This document shows positions 29,282 to 38,969 of a stretch of 64,000 bases of DNA, piece by piece. Under the pieces are notes generated by a model, which searched no databases, had not been told where the DNA came from, and saw only the letters and a program-made list of their open reading frames with translations. Each line of letters opens with the position of its first letter. The first letter of the stretch is position 1. A program made the translations under genes and the position numbers. Source of the DNA: Microbulbifer bruguierae (GTDB taxonomy: Bacteria; Pseudomonadota; Gammaproteobacteria; Pseudomonadales; Cellvibrionaceae); the NCBI RefSeq assembly GCF_029869925.1, contig NZ_CP118605.1, forward strand, positions 3,624,001-3,688,000, written 5' to 3'.

Positions 29282-30343
29282 TTGGAATTTCGCCTGACTG
29301 ATAAAAGTCTGTTGCCGGCACTGGTGGCGCTGTTGTTGATTGGCAGCTGCCTGTCACTCGGTGTGGGTGCCATGAGCATCGGCTGGCGGGATGTACTCGC
29401 CGGGCTGATGCAGTGGGGCTGGCCGGGTTTTTTGAGTCTGGATGTGCCGGCGCAATATTCGCTGGTACTCGGTGAGATTCGTCTGCCGCGACTGCTGCTG
29501 GGGCTGATTGTGGGCGGTATCCTGGGGCTTTGCGGGGCGGTGATGCAGGGGTTGTTTCGCAACCCGCTGGCGGATCCGGGAATTATTGGTGTTTCTGCTG
29601 GTGCCGGGGTGGGTGCGGCATTTGTACTGGTATTTGCCAGCGGTGCGGCACTGACGACATTCGCTGGCGGCTTGTTCAGTAGTATCCACTGGCTGCTATT
29701 ACCTGTCGCCGCCAGCCTTGGGGGAGCTTTGAGCACCTGGCTGGTCTATCGCCTGGGTGATCGCGGCAAATCGGTGGTGATGATGCTGCTGGCGGGTGTC
29801 GCGATCTATGCGCTGGCCGGTGCGGCAATTGGCCTGCTCAATTACGTGGCAGATGATCGCGCCTTAAGGGATATCACTCTTTGGCAGATGGGGACCCTTG
29901 GCGGTGCGACCTGGAGCTCTGTGGCCATGGCGGCATCCGTACTGGTGGTGGCTGGTGCATTGCTGTGGCGACGTGCGCCGGCACTGAATGCGCTGCTGCT
30001 GGGGGAGTCAGAAGCCCGCCACCTCGGGGTGGATGTGGCGCGCCTCAAACAATTGATGATTGTAGTCACCGCGATTGCCATGGGCGCGGCGGTATCGGTC
30101 TCGGGGATGATCGGCTTTATTGGCCTTGTGGTGCCGCACACCATTCGCCTGTTGCGCGGGCCGGATCACCGTTTCCTGTTGCCCTATAGTGTGCTGGCCG
30201 GTGGTCTGTTGCTGGTAGTGGCGGATACGGTTGCGCGTACTCTGGTGGCGCCGGCGGAAATGCCGGTAGGTATTCTGACGGCACTGTTGGGAGCCCCTTT
30301 CTTTATTTACCTGCTGTGGCAGCAGCGCCGGCAGATTTTTTGA
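29282..30343 (+). CDS. hmuU: Heme ABC transporter permease (FecCD family)
   Basis: The 353-residue inner-membrane permease has about ten hydrophobic segments. Family motifs include RLPRLLLGLIVGGILGLCGAVMQ, RNPLADPGIIGVSAGAG and GMIGFIGLVVPHTIRL. These belong to the BtuC/FhuB/HmuU group, which moves heme or iron chelates. Translation starts at TTG 29282 with GAGG upstream. It lies between hmuT and hmuV and is nearly contiguous with hmuV, so a HmuTUV transporter is firmly indicated. Confidence 0.92.
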   Translation: MEFRLTDKSLLPALVALLLIGSCLSLGVGAMSIGWRDVLAGLMQWGWPGFLSLDVPAQYSLVLGEIRLPRLLLGLIVGGILGLCGAVMQGLFRNPLADPGIIGVSAGAGVGAAFVLVFASGAALTTFAGGLFSSIHWLLLPVAASLGGALSTWLVYRLGDRGKSVVMMLLAGVAIYALAGAAIGLLNYVADDRALRDITLWQMGTLGGATWSSVAMAASVLVVAGALLWRRAPALNALLLGESEARHLGVDVARLKQLMIVVTAIAMGAAVSVSGMIGFIGLVVPHTIRLLRGPDHRFLLPYSVLAGGLLLVVADTVARTLVAPAEMPVGILTALLGAPFFIYLLWQQRRQIF

Positions 30344-30352
30344 GGGGTGCCC

Positions 30353-31135
30353 GTGCTGATTCAGATCGACAATCTCGGAATTTCCTACCCCCGCGCCAGT
30401 GATCCGCTGCTGAAAAACATATCCCTGGGCTTCAGGTGTGGTGAAGTCACCGCGCTGCTCGGGCCCAATGGCTGCGGCAAAACCTCGCTGCTGCGTGCCA
30501 TCAGTGGCGAATTGAATTACAGCGGAAGCATTCAACTATTCGGGCGGCCGCAGCAGGACTGGTACCGCACTCCACAGGAGCACCGAGCGTTGGCGCGCCG
30601 CTACGGCTTGCTGCCGCAGAATTCAAGCCTGAATTTTGCCTTCACCTGCGCCGAAGTCGTGCAGCTGGGGCTGGCCCCCGGCAGCTTATCGCGGTCGGAG
30701 CAGGAGGAGCGGGGCGGGTACTTTATGCAGCGGGCCGATGTCTGGCAGCTGCGGGACCGACTGTTTCCCAGTCTTTCTGGCGGGGAAAAACAGCGTGTGC
30801 AGCTGGCGCGAGTGCTGTCCCAGCTCAGCCTTGCTGACCCGGGAGATGAGCGCATATTGCTGCTGGACGAACCCACCTCGGCACTGGACCTCAAGCACCA
30901 GCACCAGGTGCTGTCCTTGGCGCGGGAGGTTGCCGACGAAAATACGGCAGTGGTGGCAGTTCTGCACGACCTCAACCTCGCCGCCCGCTACGCCGACCGC
31001 ATGGTGATGCTCTCCAGTGGTAGCGTCCTGGCCGATGGCGCTCCGGACGAACTGCTGCAGCCGGATCTGGTGGAGCAGGTCTACGGCTACCGCGGACAGC
31101 TGGTGGAAGTTTCAGGCCACCGCGTACTGCTATAG
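30353..31135 (+). CDS. hmuV: Heme ABC transporter ATP-binding protein
   Basis: The 260-residue ATPase drives the heme transporter. Walker A is LLGPNGCGKTSLL, the signature is LSGGEKQRVQLARVL, and Walker B is ILLLDEPTSALD, followed by the switch His in LHDLNLAARY. The GTG at 30353 is preferred because GAGGGG lies nine bases upstream; the GTG at 30347 would lie too close to it. It ends the heme-uptake operon. I see no clear terminator after it. Confidence 0.92.
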   Translation: MLIQIDNLGISYPRASDPLLKNISLGFRCGEVTALLGPNGCGKTSLLRAISGELNYSGSIQLFGRPQQDWYRTPQEHRALARRYGLLPQNSSLNFAFTCAEVVQLGLAPGSLSRSEQEERGGYFMQRADVWQLRDRLFPSLSGGEKQRVQLARVLSQLSLADPGDERILLLDEPTSALDLKHQHQVLSLAREVADENTAVVAVLHDLNLAARYADRMVMLSSGSVLADGAPDELLQPDLVEQVYGYRGQLVEVSGHRVLL

Positions 31136-31385
31136 CGGTACGTCACTAACTGTTGATACTTGCGTCAGCTGGTACTTTCGTTCCGGATGATTCTCCCGAT
31201 CCTGGTAACTTGAGCAGAGTTGGGCGCTGGATTGAATTTGTTTCACGTGCACCCTTTGCACCGCGGCCAGCGGCTTGGTGTACAATGCGCCGCTTTCTGG
31301 GGCGGGCCGGTCACAAATGGGTCGGGATTTGCCCTTGTCGAGATTATGCTTGCGCGATCTGCGCCTTATCATCCGAGGGAACACC

Positions 31386-32651
31386 ATGTTTGATAAATCC
31401 GTCACTCTTGCTTCATATGATCCCGATGTGTGGTCTGCCATTCAGGACGAAGACCGCCGCCAGGAAGAACACATCGAGCTGATTGCCTCGGAAAACTACA
31501 CCAGCCCGCAGGTCATGGAAGCCCAGGGTACCAGCCTGACCAACAAGTACGCCGAAGGTTACCCGGGCAAGCGCTACTACGGTGGTTGTGAGTATGTCGA
31601 CAAGGTAGAAGCCTTGGCCATCGAGCGCGCCAAAGAGCTGTTCGGCGCCGACTACGCCAACGTCCAGCCGCACTCCGGCTCCCAGGCCAACGCCGCGGTT
31701 TATCAGGCGCTGTGTGCCCCGGGCGACACCGTACTCGGTATGAGTCTGGCCCACGGTGGCCACCTTACCCACGGTGCCAAGGTTAACTTCTCCGGCAAAA
31801 TGTACAACGCCGTACAGTACGGTCTGAACGCCGACACCGGCGAAGTGGACTACGAAGAAGTAGAGCGCCTGGCCCTGGAGCACAAGCCGAAAATGATCGT
31901 GGCCGGGTTCTCTGCCTACAGCCGTATCATGGACTGGGCCAAGTTCCGCACCATCGCCGACAAGGTTGGTGCTTACCTGATGGTCGATATGGCCCACGTT
32001 GCCGGTCTGGTAGCCGCAGGTGTTTACCCGTCTCCGGTACCCCACGCGGACGTGGTGACCTCCACCACCCACAAAACCCTGCGCGGTCCCCGCGGCGGCA
32101 TCATCATTGCCAAGGCCAACGAAGAGATCGAGAAGAAACTGAACAGCGCGGTATTCCCGGGCGGCCAAGGTGGCCCGCTGATGCACGTGATCGCGGCCAA
32201 GGCAGTTTCCTTCAAGGAAGCCATGAGCCCTGAATACAAGGCGTACCAGAAGAAGGTAGTGGAAAACGCTCGCGCCATGGCGGCCACCTTCCTGGATCGC
32301 GGCATCAACATCGTTTCCGGCGGCACCGACGACCACCTGATGCTGGTGGATCTGATCGGCAAGGAGTACACAGGTAAGGATGCGGACGAAGCCCTGGGCA
32401 ACGCCAACATCACCGTGAACAAGAACGCGGTTCCCAACGACCCGCGCTCCCCCTTCATCACCAGCGGCCTGCGTGTCGGTACCCCGGCGATCACCACCCG
32501 TGGCTTCGGTGTGGAAGAGACCAAGCAGCTCACCAACTGGATCTGCGACATCCTCGATGCGCTGGAGAAAGGCAACGCCGATGCGACCATCGCCGAAGTG
32601 AAGGTCAAGGTGCTGGAAATTTGTGCGAAGTTCCCCGTATACAAGGGATAA
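31386..32651 (+). CDS. glyA: Serine hydroxymethyltransferase
   Basis: This PLP enzyme converts serine and tetrahydrofolate to glycine and methylene-tetrahydrofolate in the cytoplasm. It has 421 residues against 417 in E. coli. Family motifs are [34 protein letters not shown] and the PLP-binding Lys in [17 protein letters not shown] 31386 has GAGGGA 10 bases upstream. The gene is followed by its own terminator and precedes nrdR, a common order in gammaproteobacteria. Confidence 0.97.
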   Translation: MFDKSVTLASYDPDVWSAIQDEDRRQEEHIELIASENYTSPQVMEAQGTSLTNKYAEGYPGKRYYGGCEYVDKVEALAIERAKELFGADYANVQPHSGSQANAAVYQALCAPGDTVLGMSLAHGGHLTHGAKVNFSGKMYNAVQYGLNADTGEVDYEEVERLALEHKPKMIVAGFSAYSRIMDWAKFRTIADKVGAYLMVDMAHVAGLVAAGVYPSPVPHADVVTSTTHKTLRGPRGGIIIAKANEEIEKKLNSAVFPGGQGGPLMHVIAAKAVSFKEAMSPEYKAYQKKVVENARAMAATFLDRGINIVSGGTDDHLMLVDLIGKEYTGKDADEALGNANITVNKNAVPNDPRSPFITSGLRVGTPAITTRGFGVEETKQLTNWICDILDALEKGNADATIAEVKVKVLEICAKFPVYKG

Positions 32652-32694
32652 CGGGCAAACCATACCTGGGTTGAGCCCGGGTACATTGCGCAAA

Positions 32695-32724
32695 AAACGG
32701 CCCCGGTAAGGGGCCGTTTTTATT
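32695..32724 (+). terminator. Rho-independent terminator after glyA
   Basis: A stem of AAAACGGCCCC / GGGGCCGTTTT with loop GGTAA is followed by T-rich sequence. The flanking A-run would also allow weak activity in reverse. Confidence 0.88.
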
Positions 32725-32825
32725 TGTGAGCCTAAAACGCCTGCGGGCCTCAGATTCTGCCAAATGCGGTTTATTCCCCACGCTGTGGTAAAATCTCGCC
32801 CACTTTTTTACAGGGCCTCCTCCCC

Positions 32826-33311
32826 ATGCACTGTCCCTTCTGCAGCGCAGACGAAACCAAAGTTGTCGATTCCCGCCTGGTAGCCGATGGCGACCAGGTG
32901 CGCCGTCGTCGCGAATGTCTGCAGTGCCACGAGCGTTTCACCACCTTTGAAACCGCCGAATTGCTGCTGCCCCGTGTGGTCAAGCAGAACGGCCAGCGCG
33001 AACCCTTCAACGAAGACAAGCTCCGCGCCGGTATCCAGCGCGCGGTGGAGAAACGCCCGGTCAGCACCGAGCGCGTGGAAGCGGCTGTGGCCCAGATCAA
33101 ACACGCCCTGCAGGCCACCGGCGAACGGGAACTGCCCGCCATGCGCATCGGCGAACTGGTGATGGAACAGTTGCGGGAGCTGGATCAGGTCGCCTACGTG
33201 CGTTTTGCCTCGGTCTACCGCCGTTTTGAGGACGTCAGCGACTTCAGCGACGAGATCGAACGCCTCAATACCCGCGGCAAAGCCACCGCCGAACCCGGAG
33301 ACGTGTCGTGA
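32826..33311 (+). CDS. nrdR: Transcription repressor NrdR
   Basis: NrdR represses ribonucleotide reductase genes according to the ATP/dATP balance. The 161-residue protein has an N-terminal zinc ribbon (MHCPFC and ECLQCHERF) and an ATP-cone domain with [21 protein letters not shown] -10-like TAAAAT is at 32789-32794 upstream. Its end overlaps the ribD GTG start as GTGA, so nrdR leads the riboflavin operon. Confidence 0.95.
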   Translation: MHCPFCSADETKVVDSRLVADGDQVRRRRECLQCHERFTTFETAELLLPRVVKQNGQREPFNEDKLRAGIQRAVEKRPVSTERVEAAVAQIKHALQATGERELPAMRIGELVMEQLRELDQVAYVRFASVYRRFEDVSDFSDEIERLNTRGKATAEPGDVS

Positions 33312-34435
33312 GCCCGAGGGAACTGATGGCCCGCGCCATCCAGCTGGCAGAGCGCGGTCTCTATACCACCATGCCCAACCCCCGGGTTGGCTGCGTGATC
33401 GCCGACAGCGCGGGCAATATCCTCGCTGAGGGCTGGCACAAGTGCGCCGGCGAAGGGCACGCCGAAGTCGAAGCCCTTAAAGCGGCTGGAGGCAGTGCAA
33501 AAGGCAATATCGCCTACGTCACACTGGAACCCTGCAGTCACAGCGGCAAGACCGGTCCTTGTGCCGATGCGCTGATTGCTGCCGGCGTGGCCAAGGTCGT
33601 ATATGGCATGGAAGACCCCAACCCCAGTGTTGGTGGCCAGGGGTTACAAAAACTGCGCGATGCGGGCATTGAAGTGGAAGGCCCTCTGCTGGAAGAATCC
33701 TGCCGCGCCCTGAATCCGGGTTTTATCAAGCGCATGACCCTGGGACTGCCGCTGGTGCGCAGCAAGTCCGCGATGAGTATCGACGGCCGTACCGCCATGG
33801 CCAGTGGGGAATCCAAGTGGGTCACCGGCCCCGCCGCCCGCGCCGATGTGCAGAACCTGCGCGCGCGCAGCTGCGCGATCATTACCGGCGTGGACACCGT
33901 GCGCCACGACAACCCGAACATGAATGTGCGCCCGGAAGAGATGGCGCTGGAGCCGGCGCTGGCTGCCGCAGCGGCAGAAAAGCAGCCTCTGCGGGTGATC
34001 GTCGACAGCAAACTGCGCACGCCGGCGAAAGCCTTTATATTGCAGGGCGACGCCCCCACATTGGTGGTCACCACGGAAGCGGCGGACAGCGAGCGCCGTG
34101 TGCGGCTGGAAAAGACCGGTGCCGAAGTACTGGTCTTGGCGGCGGACAAAGAAGGCCGAGTGCACCTGGGGGAACTGCTGAAAGAGCTCGCCCGTCGCGA
34201 GTGCAACGAAGTGTTGGTCGAGAGTGGTGCGACCCTCTCCGGTGCCTTTATGTACCAGGGCCACGTGGACGAGATCATCGTCTATGTGGCGCCCAAGATT
34301 CTCGGCTCCAGCGCCAGACCGCTGTTTGAGCTGCCGATTGAGCGCATGGGTTCCATGCTGCCCATCACCATTACCGATATGCGTGCAGTCGGCCACGACT
34401 GGCGTATTACTGCCACCACGGACATAGAGCGTTAG
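33308..34435 (+). CDS. ribD: Bifunctional riboflavin deaminase/reductase RibD
   Basis: RibD performs the deamination and reduction steps that convert the GTP cyclohydrolase II product toward the pyrimidine precursor of riboflavin. The 375-residue chain starts with a zinc deaminase domain (GHAEVEALK and the Cys pair of [14 protein letters not shown]). The C-terminal reductase includes [22 protein letters not shown] and [13 protein letters not shown]. The GTG start overlaps the nrdR stop. ribE follows 12 bp downstream. Confidence 0.95.
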   Translation: MSPRELMARAIQLAERGLYTTMPNPRVGCVIADSAGNILAEGWHKCAGEGHAEVEALKAAGGSAKGNIAYVTLEPCSHSGKTGPCADALIAAGVAKVVYGMEDPNPSVGGQGLQKLRDAGIEVEGPLLEESCRALNPGFIKRMTLGLPLVRSKSAMSIDGRTAMASGESKWVTGPAARADVQNLRARSCAIITGVDTVRHDNPNMNVRPEEMALEPALAAAAAEKQPLRVIVDSKLRTPAKAFILQGDAPTLVVTTEAADSERRVRLEKTGAEVLVLAADKEGRVHLGELLKELARRECNEVLVESGATLSGAFMYQGHVDEIIVYVAPKILGSSARPLFELPIERMGSMLPITITDMRAVGHDWRITATTDIER

Positions 34436-34447
34436 AGGCACATCGAA

Positions 34448-35110
34448 TTGTTCACCGGAATCGTTGAAGCGGTTGGCGAAATATCCGCGTTACAGCCAAA
34501 AGGTGGCGACCTGCGCCTGCGGGTGAAAACCGGCAAGCTGGATTTGTCCGACGTGAAACTGGGTGACAGTATTGCCACCAACGGCGTCTGCCTCACCGTG
34601 GTCGAACTGCCTGGTGACGGTTACTGGGCGGACGTTTCGGCCGAGACGCTCGCGGTCGCTACCCTGAAAGACTGGAAACTCGGCGATAAGGTGAATCTGG
34701 AAAAGGCCCTCACGCCCCAGACCCGCCTTGGCGGCCATATGGTCAGTGGCCACGTGGATGGTATTGGCGAAGTGGTATGGCGTAAAACCACCGCCCGCGC
34801 CGAACAGTTCCGCCTGCGTGCCCCGGACGAGCTGGCCAAATACATCGCCCACAAGGGCTCGATTACCGTGGATGGCACCAGCCTGACGGTGAACGCGGTA
34901 GACGGTGCCGAATTCGAGCTCACCATCGTGCCCCACACCATTGCGGAGACCGTGATCGGCGGTTACCGGGCTGGCACTCGGGTGAACCTGGAAGTGGACC
35001 TGATTGCGCGCTACCTGGAGCGGCTACTCTTGGGGGATGCCGCGGCCAAGTCGCAGAGCGATGGTCTGACCATGGAATTCCTCGCCCAGCACGGTTTTTA
35101 CAAGGCCTAG
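34448..35110 (+). CDS. ribE: Riboflavin synthase alpha subunit
   Basis: The enzyme dismutates two 6,7-dimethyl-8-ribityllumazine molecules to riboflavin. The 220-residue chain has the two expected lumazine-binding barrels, each marked by a start like MFTGIVEAVGEI and a GDSIATNGVCLTV or GSITVDGTSLTVNAV motif, with HMVSGHVDGIG between. Translation starts at TTG 34448. It is sometimes called ribC. The REP-like repeat follows within 10 bp of the stop. Confidence 0.95.
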   Translation: MFTGIVEAVGEISALQPKGGDLRLRVKTGKLDLSDVKLGDSIATNGVCLTVVELPGDGYWADVSAETLAVATLKDWKLGDKVNLEKALTPQTRLGGHMVSGHVDGIGEVVWRKTTARAEQFRLRAPDELAKYIAHKGSITVDGTSLTVNAVDGAEFELTIVPHTIAETVIGGYRAGTRVNLEVDLIARYLERLLLGDAAAKSQSDGLTMEFLAQHGFYKA

Positions 35111-35115
35111 CACCA

Positions 35116-35175
35116 GTAGGAGTCTGCTTGCAGGCGAACAGAATCGAAGCGGTTCGCCTGCAAGCAGGCTCCTAC
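35116..35175. repeat. REP-like inverted repeat between ribE and ribBX
   Basis: Arms of 23 bp (35116-35138 and 35153-35175) pair with one mismatch around a 14-base centre. Each contains GTAGGAG and GCTTGCAGGCGAA-type sequence, as in Pseudomonas-style REP elements. It lies in the rib operon and would form a strong hairpin in the mRNA just before the ribBX gene. Confidence 0.8.
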
Positions 35176-35229
35176 AAAAGAAACATGGGGCAAGCCCAAA
35201 AGAATTGCCAAACACGATTTGAGAGAGTT

Positions 35230-36345
35230 ATGGAACTGAATAGCGTTGAAGAACTGATCGACGATATCCGCCAGGGCAAAATGGTAATCCTGATGGACGA
35301 CGAAGATCGCGAGAACGAGGGTGACCTCGTGATCGCCGCCGAGCAGGTTCGGCCGGAAGATATCAACTTCATGGCCACCCACGCCCGCGGTCTCATCTGC
35401 CTGACCCTGACGGCGGAGCGCTGCGAGCAGCTGGACCTGCCGCTGATGTCTCGGGACAACGGCGCCCAGTTCAGCACCAACTTCACCGTCTCCATCGAAG
35501 CGGCCGAAGGCGTAACCACCGGCATCTCCGCCGCCGACCGCGCGCGCACGATCCGCGCAGCGGTCGCTCGCAACGCCAAACCATCCGATATCGTTCAGCC
35601 CGGGCATATCTTCCCGATCAAGGCACAGCCCGGCGGCGTACTCAGCCGTGCCGGCCACACCGAAGCGGGTTGCGACCTGGCGCGTCTCGCCGGCTTTGAG
35701 GGCGCGGCGGCCATCGTCGAGATCATGAACGAAGACGGCACCATGGCCCGTCGCCCGGACCTGGAAAAATTCGCCCAGGCCCACAACCTCAAGATCGGCA
35801 CTATTGCCGACCTGATCAACTACCGCGCGCTCAACGAAAAAACCGTCGAGTGCGTCAACCAGCGAAAGGTGCATACCGAGTTCGGCGAATTCAAACTGCG
35901 CACTTACCTGGACAAAGCCCGGCGCGAACGTCACTTTGCCTTTTACCTCGGCGAGTTCCAGCCGGAAGAACCGACCCTGGTCCGTGTTCACGTCGCCAGT
36001 ACCCTGCGCGACGTCTTCAGCCTGCGTCGCGGCGACGAGAAGTTCGCCCCCTGGACCTTCCGCAGTGCACTGAAAAAAGTTGCGGAAGAGGGCAAAGGTA
36101 TTGTGGTCGTCATCTGCCACAACGAAACCACCGACGAAATTGAAGAGAGCATCGACTGGCTGATCAGTGGCAAGCAGCAGCGCCCGAGCCAGGACCTGGT
36201 GTACAAACAAGTGGGCACCGGCTCACAGATTCTGCGCGACCTGAAAGTGCGCAAAATGCGCCTGATGAGTGCGCCGTTTAAATTCAGCGCTATTTCCGGC
36301 TTCGACCTGGAAGTAGAAGAATATCTGAACGCAGAAGAGATTTAA
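35230..36345 (+). CDS. ribBX: 3,4-dihydroxy-2-butanone-4-phosphate synthase fused to a degenerate GTP cyclohydrolase II-like domain
   Basis: The N-terminal half (about 1-205) makes the four-carbon riboflavin precursor from ribulose 5-phosphate. It shows [22 protein letters not shown] and LSRAGHTEA. The C-terminal half aligns with RibA in shape but has lost the zinc cysteines: [20 protein letters not shown] replaces the Cys-bearing RibA motif, and the catalytic RQEGRGIGL is replaced by [10 protein letters not shown]. So this half should not act as a cyclohydrolase. Such fusions (RibBX type) occur in gammaproteobacteria that keep a separate RibA, as here at 39641. ATG 35230 has GAGAGAG upstream and gives 371 residues. 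Confidence 0.92.
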   Translation: MELNSVEELIDDIRQGKMVILMDDEDRENEGDLVIAAEQVRPEDINFMATHARGLICLTLTAERCEQLDLPLMSRDNGAQFSTNFTVSIEAAEGVTTGISAADRARTIRAAVARNAKPSDIVQPGHIFPIKAQPGGVLSRAGHTEAGCDLARLAGFEGAAAIVEIMNEDGTMARRPDLEKFAQAHNLKIGTIADLINYRALNEKTVECVNQRKVHTEFGEFKLRTYLDKARRERHFAFYLGEFQPEEPTLVRVHVASTLRDVFSLRRGDEKFAPWTFRSALKKVAEEGKGIVVVICHNETTDEIEESIDWLISGKQQRPSQDLVYKQVGTGSQILRDLKVRKMRLMSAPFKFSAISGFDLEVEEYLNAEEI

Positions 36346-36398
36346 GAGAGCACGCATAGGTGGGTATTACTACCTATGTACAACTTTAAGGTGGGGTG

Positions 36399-36491
36399 CT
36401 GGGGCAAACTTTTCAGGAGCGTCGCAAACAGGATGTTTGCGCCGCAGCGCCCAGGGATGGGTTCACAGCGGTCCTGAAAAGTTTGCCCCAG
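36399..36491 (+). repeat. Long inverted-repeat element, copy B
   Basis: The arms CTGGGGCAAACTTTTCAGGA (36399-36418) and its exact complement (36472-36491) pair over 20 bp, with partly complementary flanks out to about 36390 and 36500. The inner hairpin (36419-36445) has an 11-bp stem with one mismatch and the loop AGGAT. A second small hairpin shows AGGGAT between CCC and GGG (36449-36460). The element lies between ribBX and ribH, in sense orientation in the operon RNA. Confidence 0.85.
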
Positions 36492-36565
36492 TGCACCACC
36501 GCCACTGCACGAGACCCGAAGTACGACGGGTCCAGCAGGGATCCAGTAGAAAACGGAAAAAAACT

Positions 36566-37036
36566 ATGAGCAATATCAAAGTAATTGAAGGGGATTTCGT
36601 CGGCAGCACTGGTAAATACGCGCTGCTGGTAAGCCGTTGGAACAGCTTTGTTGTGGAAAGCCTGAAAAACGGCGCCCTCGACACCCTGCGTCGCAAGGGC
36701 ATCAAAGACGAAGACATCACCATCTACTACGCCCCCGGCGCCTTCGAATTCCCGCTGGCCGCGCAGAAAATTGCCGAAAGCAAAAAATTCGATGCCGTGA
36801 TCGCCCTCGGCGCGGTCATTCGCGGCGGTACCCCGCACTTCGAATACGTTGCTGGCGAATGCACCAAAGGCCTCGCCCAGGTATCCCTCAACACCGGTAT
36901 CCCTGTGACCTTCGGCGTACTGACCGTAGACTCCATCGAACAGGCCATCGAGCGCTCCGGCACGAAAGCCGGCAACAAGGGTTGTGAAGCCGCCGAAACC
37001 GCCCTCGAAATGGTTTCCCTGCTGGGCAAAATTTGA
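36566..37036 (+). CDS. ribH: 6,7-dimethyl-8-ribityllumazine synthase
   Basis: RibH joins the RibB product to the pyrimidine made by RibA/RibD, just before riboflavin synthase. The 156-residue chain has [17 protein letters not shown], the loop [12 protein letters not shown], the [17 protein letters not shown] motif with the catalytic His, and VTFGVLTVD. The start follows an A-rich leader (ACGGAAAAAAAC). Copy B of the long inverted repeat lies about 75 bp upstream. Confidence 0.95.
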   Translation: MSNIKVIEGDFVGSTGKYALLVSRWNSFVVESLKNGALDTLRRKGIKDEDITIYYAPGAFEFPLAAQKIAESKKFDAVIALGAVIRGGTPHFEYVAGECTKGLAQVSLNTGIPVTFGVLTVDSIEQAIERSGTKAGNKGCEAAETALEMVSLLGKI

Positions 37037-37052
37037 ATCGGATTGAACTGAA

Positions 37053-37493
37053 ATGACCGTAACCGCATCCGCCCGCCGCAAGGCACGCCACTACGCCATG
37101 CAGGCCCTGTACCAGTGGCAAATGGCCGGCTCCAATCTCAACGCCATCGAAGCCGAGTTTCATGCCGACAACGACATGAGCAAAACCGACGTGGCCTACT
37201 TTCGCGAACTGCTCCACGGCGTAGCGAAAAACCTCGATGAAATCGAAGGTGCCTACAGCGAGTTTCTCGATCGCAATGTGGAAGAACTGGATCCGGTATC
37301 CCGTGCCCTGCTGCGCATGTCCACTTACGAAATGAAAAACCGTGTCGACGTACCCTACAAAGTCGTCATCAATGAAGCCGTTGCCCTGGCGAAAAAATTT
37401 GGCCCCACCGACGCGTTCAAATTTATCAACGGCATACTCGACAAGGTGGCAGTAAAAGAGCGCAGTGTCGAAGTGAAGGCCGATAAAGGCTGA
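37053..37493 (+). CDS. nusB: Transcription antitermination factor NusB
   Basis: NusB with NusE binds boxA RNA and supports antitermination, mainly of rRNA operons. The 146-residue, mostly helical protein begins with basic SARRKARHYAMQALYQWQ and contains VPYKVVINEAVALAKKFGP and FINGILDKVA, all typical. It follows ribH by 16 bp in the classical ribH-nusB order. Confidence 0.95.
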   Translation: MTVTASARRKARHYAMQALYQWQMAGSNLNAIEAEFHADNDMSKTDVAYFRELLHGVAKNLDEIEGAYSEFLDRNVEELDPVSRALLRMSTYEMKNRVDVPYKVVINEAVALAKKFGPTDAFKFINGILDKVAVKERSVEVKADKG

Positions 37494-37501
37494 TCGCCGC
37501 T

Positions 37502-38455
37502 ATGTCCGGCCCCGGTGAATTTGAGCTGATTCGGGATTTCTTTGCCGCCCGTTTTCAGGGGAGTGCACCGGAGGCCGGTGTTGTCCTGGGGATTGGCGAC
37601 GACTGTGCACTGCTGACCCCGCCCGCAGGTAAAACTCTCGCCACCAGTGTCGACACCCTGGTGGCCGGGGTGCACTTCCCCGCAACCGCCGACCCCTACC
37701 GCATCGCCAGCCGCGCATTGCGGGTAAACCTCTCCGACCTCGCCGCCATGAACGCGCAGCCGCTGTGGTTTACCCTCGCGCTCACCCTTCCCGAGAGCAA
37801 TGCCGACTGGCTGGCCGGGTTTGCCGAGGGGCTGGCGGATACTGCCAAGCGGTTTGATGTCCAGCTGGTGGGTGGCGACACCACCAAAGGCCCGCTGGCG
37901 ATTACCATCCAGGTGACCGGTGCCTGCGACAGGCCGCTGCGACGGGATGGCGCCTCAGCGGGGGATTCTGTCTTCGTAAGCAACCGGCTCGGCGCCGCGG
38001 CGGCCGCACTACCCATCGTATTGGGGGAAGTCGGCGGCAGCGAGATCCAGCGGCAGCAGATGGACGCGTCCTACTATTTCCCCGAGCCGCAATTCACCGT
38101 GGCCAGCGCCATCGGCGGTTATGCCAGTGCCGCGCTGGATATCTCAGATGGACTACTGGCGGATCTGGCACATATCTGCGAAGCCAGCGGGCTGGGCGCG
38201 GAACTGGATCTGAATCAGGTGCCGGTCGCGGAGCTGGCTCAGACAATGAGCGGTGACCAGGCGCGTACCGTTGCGGTTACCGGCGGCGACGATTACCAGC
38301 TCTGCTTTACCGTGCCACAGCAGCACCTGCCAGCGCTGAATGTATTGAACCTGCCGATCACCTGTATCGGCACAATGACCCGTGAGCGCGGCATTCGCTG
38401 TACGCTCGACGGCGAGCCCTGGACCCACGCACAGCCCGGCTACCGGCATTTTTAA
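37502..38455 (+). CDS. thiL: Thiamine-monophosphate kinase
   Basis: ThiL phosphorylates thiamine monophosphate to thiamine diphosphate. The 317-residue chain starts MSGPGEFELIRDFF and shows GIGDDCALL, SVDTLVAGVHFP, LVGGDTTKGPLAITI, DISDGLLADL and the late GGDDYQLCF, the usual AIR-synthase-fold set. It begins eight bases after nusB, and pgpA follows. Confidence 0.95.
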   Translation: MSGPGEFELIRDFFAARFQGSAPEAGVVLGIGDDCALLTPPAGKTLATSVDTLVAGVHFPATADPYRIASRALRVNLSDLAAMNAQPLWFTLALTLPESNADWLAGFAEGLADTAKRFDVQLVGGDTTKGPLAITIQVTGACDRPLRRDGASAGDSVFVSNRLGAAAAALPIVLGEVGGSEIQRQQMDASYYFPEPQFTVASAIGGYASAALDISDGLLADLAHICEASGLGAELDLNQVPVAELAQTMSGDQARTVAVTGGDDYQLCFTVPQQHLPALNVLNLPITCIGTMTRERGIRCTLDGEPWTHAQPGYRHF

Positions 38456-38474
38456 GCGGCAGGAAAATAACAAC

Positions 38475-38957
38475 ATGACCCCGACGTTTGCCCAATTAAT
38501 TCGCAGCCCTGTACTGTTTCTCGCATTTGGTTTCGGCTCCGGCCTTGCCAGAAAAGCCCCGGGGACTTTCGGCACACTGGCCGCGGTGCCGCTGTGGTAC
38601 GGTCTGCAGTTTTTGTCGGCGCCCCTGTACCTTGCGGTGATTGTGGTCACCTTTGTACTGGGCTGCTACCTGTGCGGTGCCGCATCGAAAAAACTCGGTG
38701 TGCACGACCACGGCGGTATCGTGTGGGACGAATTCGTCGGCTACTGGCTGACCATGTTTCTGGCTCCGGCGGGCTGGTTGTGGGCGCTGTATGGCTTTGT
38801 GTTGTTCCGCATCTTTGATATTGCCAAGCCGCAACCCATTCGCTGGGCGGATCGCCGGGTGCACAGTGGTCTGGGGATAATGTTGGACGATATACTCGCA
38901 GGCATCTATGCCGCGCTGGTGTTGCAGGGCACGGCCTTTCTCATTCACATGATCTGA
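38475..38957 (+). CDS. pgpA: Phosphatidylglycerophosphatase A
   Basis: PgpA removes phosphate from phosphatidylglycerophosphate at the inner membrane. The 160-residue protein has several hydrophobic helices and the family motifs GLARKAPGTFGTLAA, DHGGIVWDEFVGYW and RIFDIAKPQPIRWADR. ATG 38475 is used; AGGA lies about 14 bases upstream. The thiL-pgpA order is typical of gammaproteobacteria. Confidence 0.93.
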   Translation: MTPTFAQLIRSPVLFLAFGFGSGLARKAPGTFGTLAAVPLWYGLQFLSAPLYLAVIVVTFVLGCYLCGAASKKLGVHDHGGIVWDEFVGYWLTMFLAPAGWLWALYGFVLFRIFDIAKPQPIRWADRRVHSGLGIMLDDILAGIYAALVLQGTAFLIHMI

Positions 38958-38969
38958 GGCGAGGCGTCG

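Noticed and set aside
32700..36566. FMN riboswitch in front of the riboflavin genes
   Set aside because: The gaps are short or filled by inverted repeats, and no RFN-element core sequence is visible.
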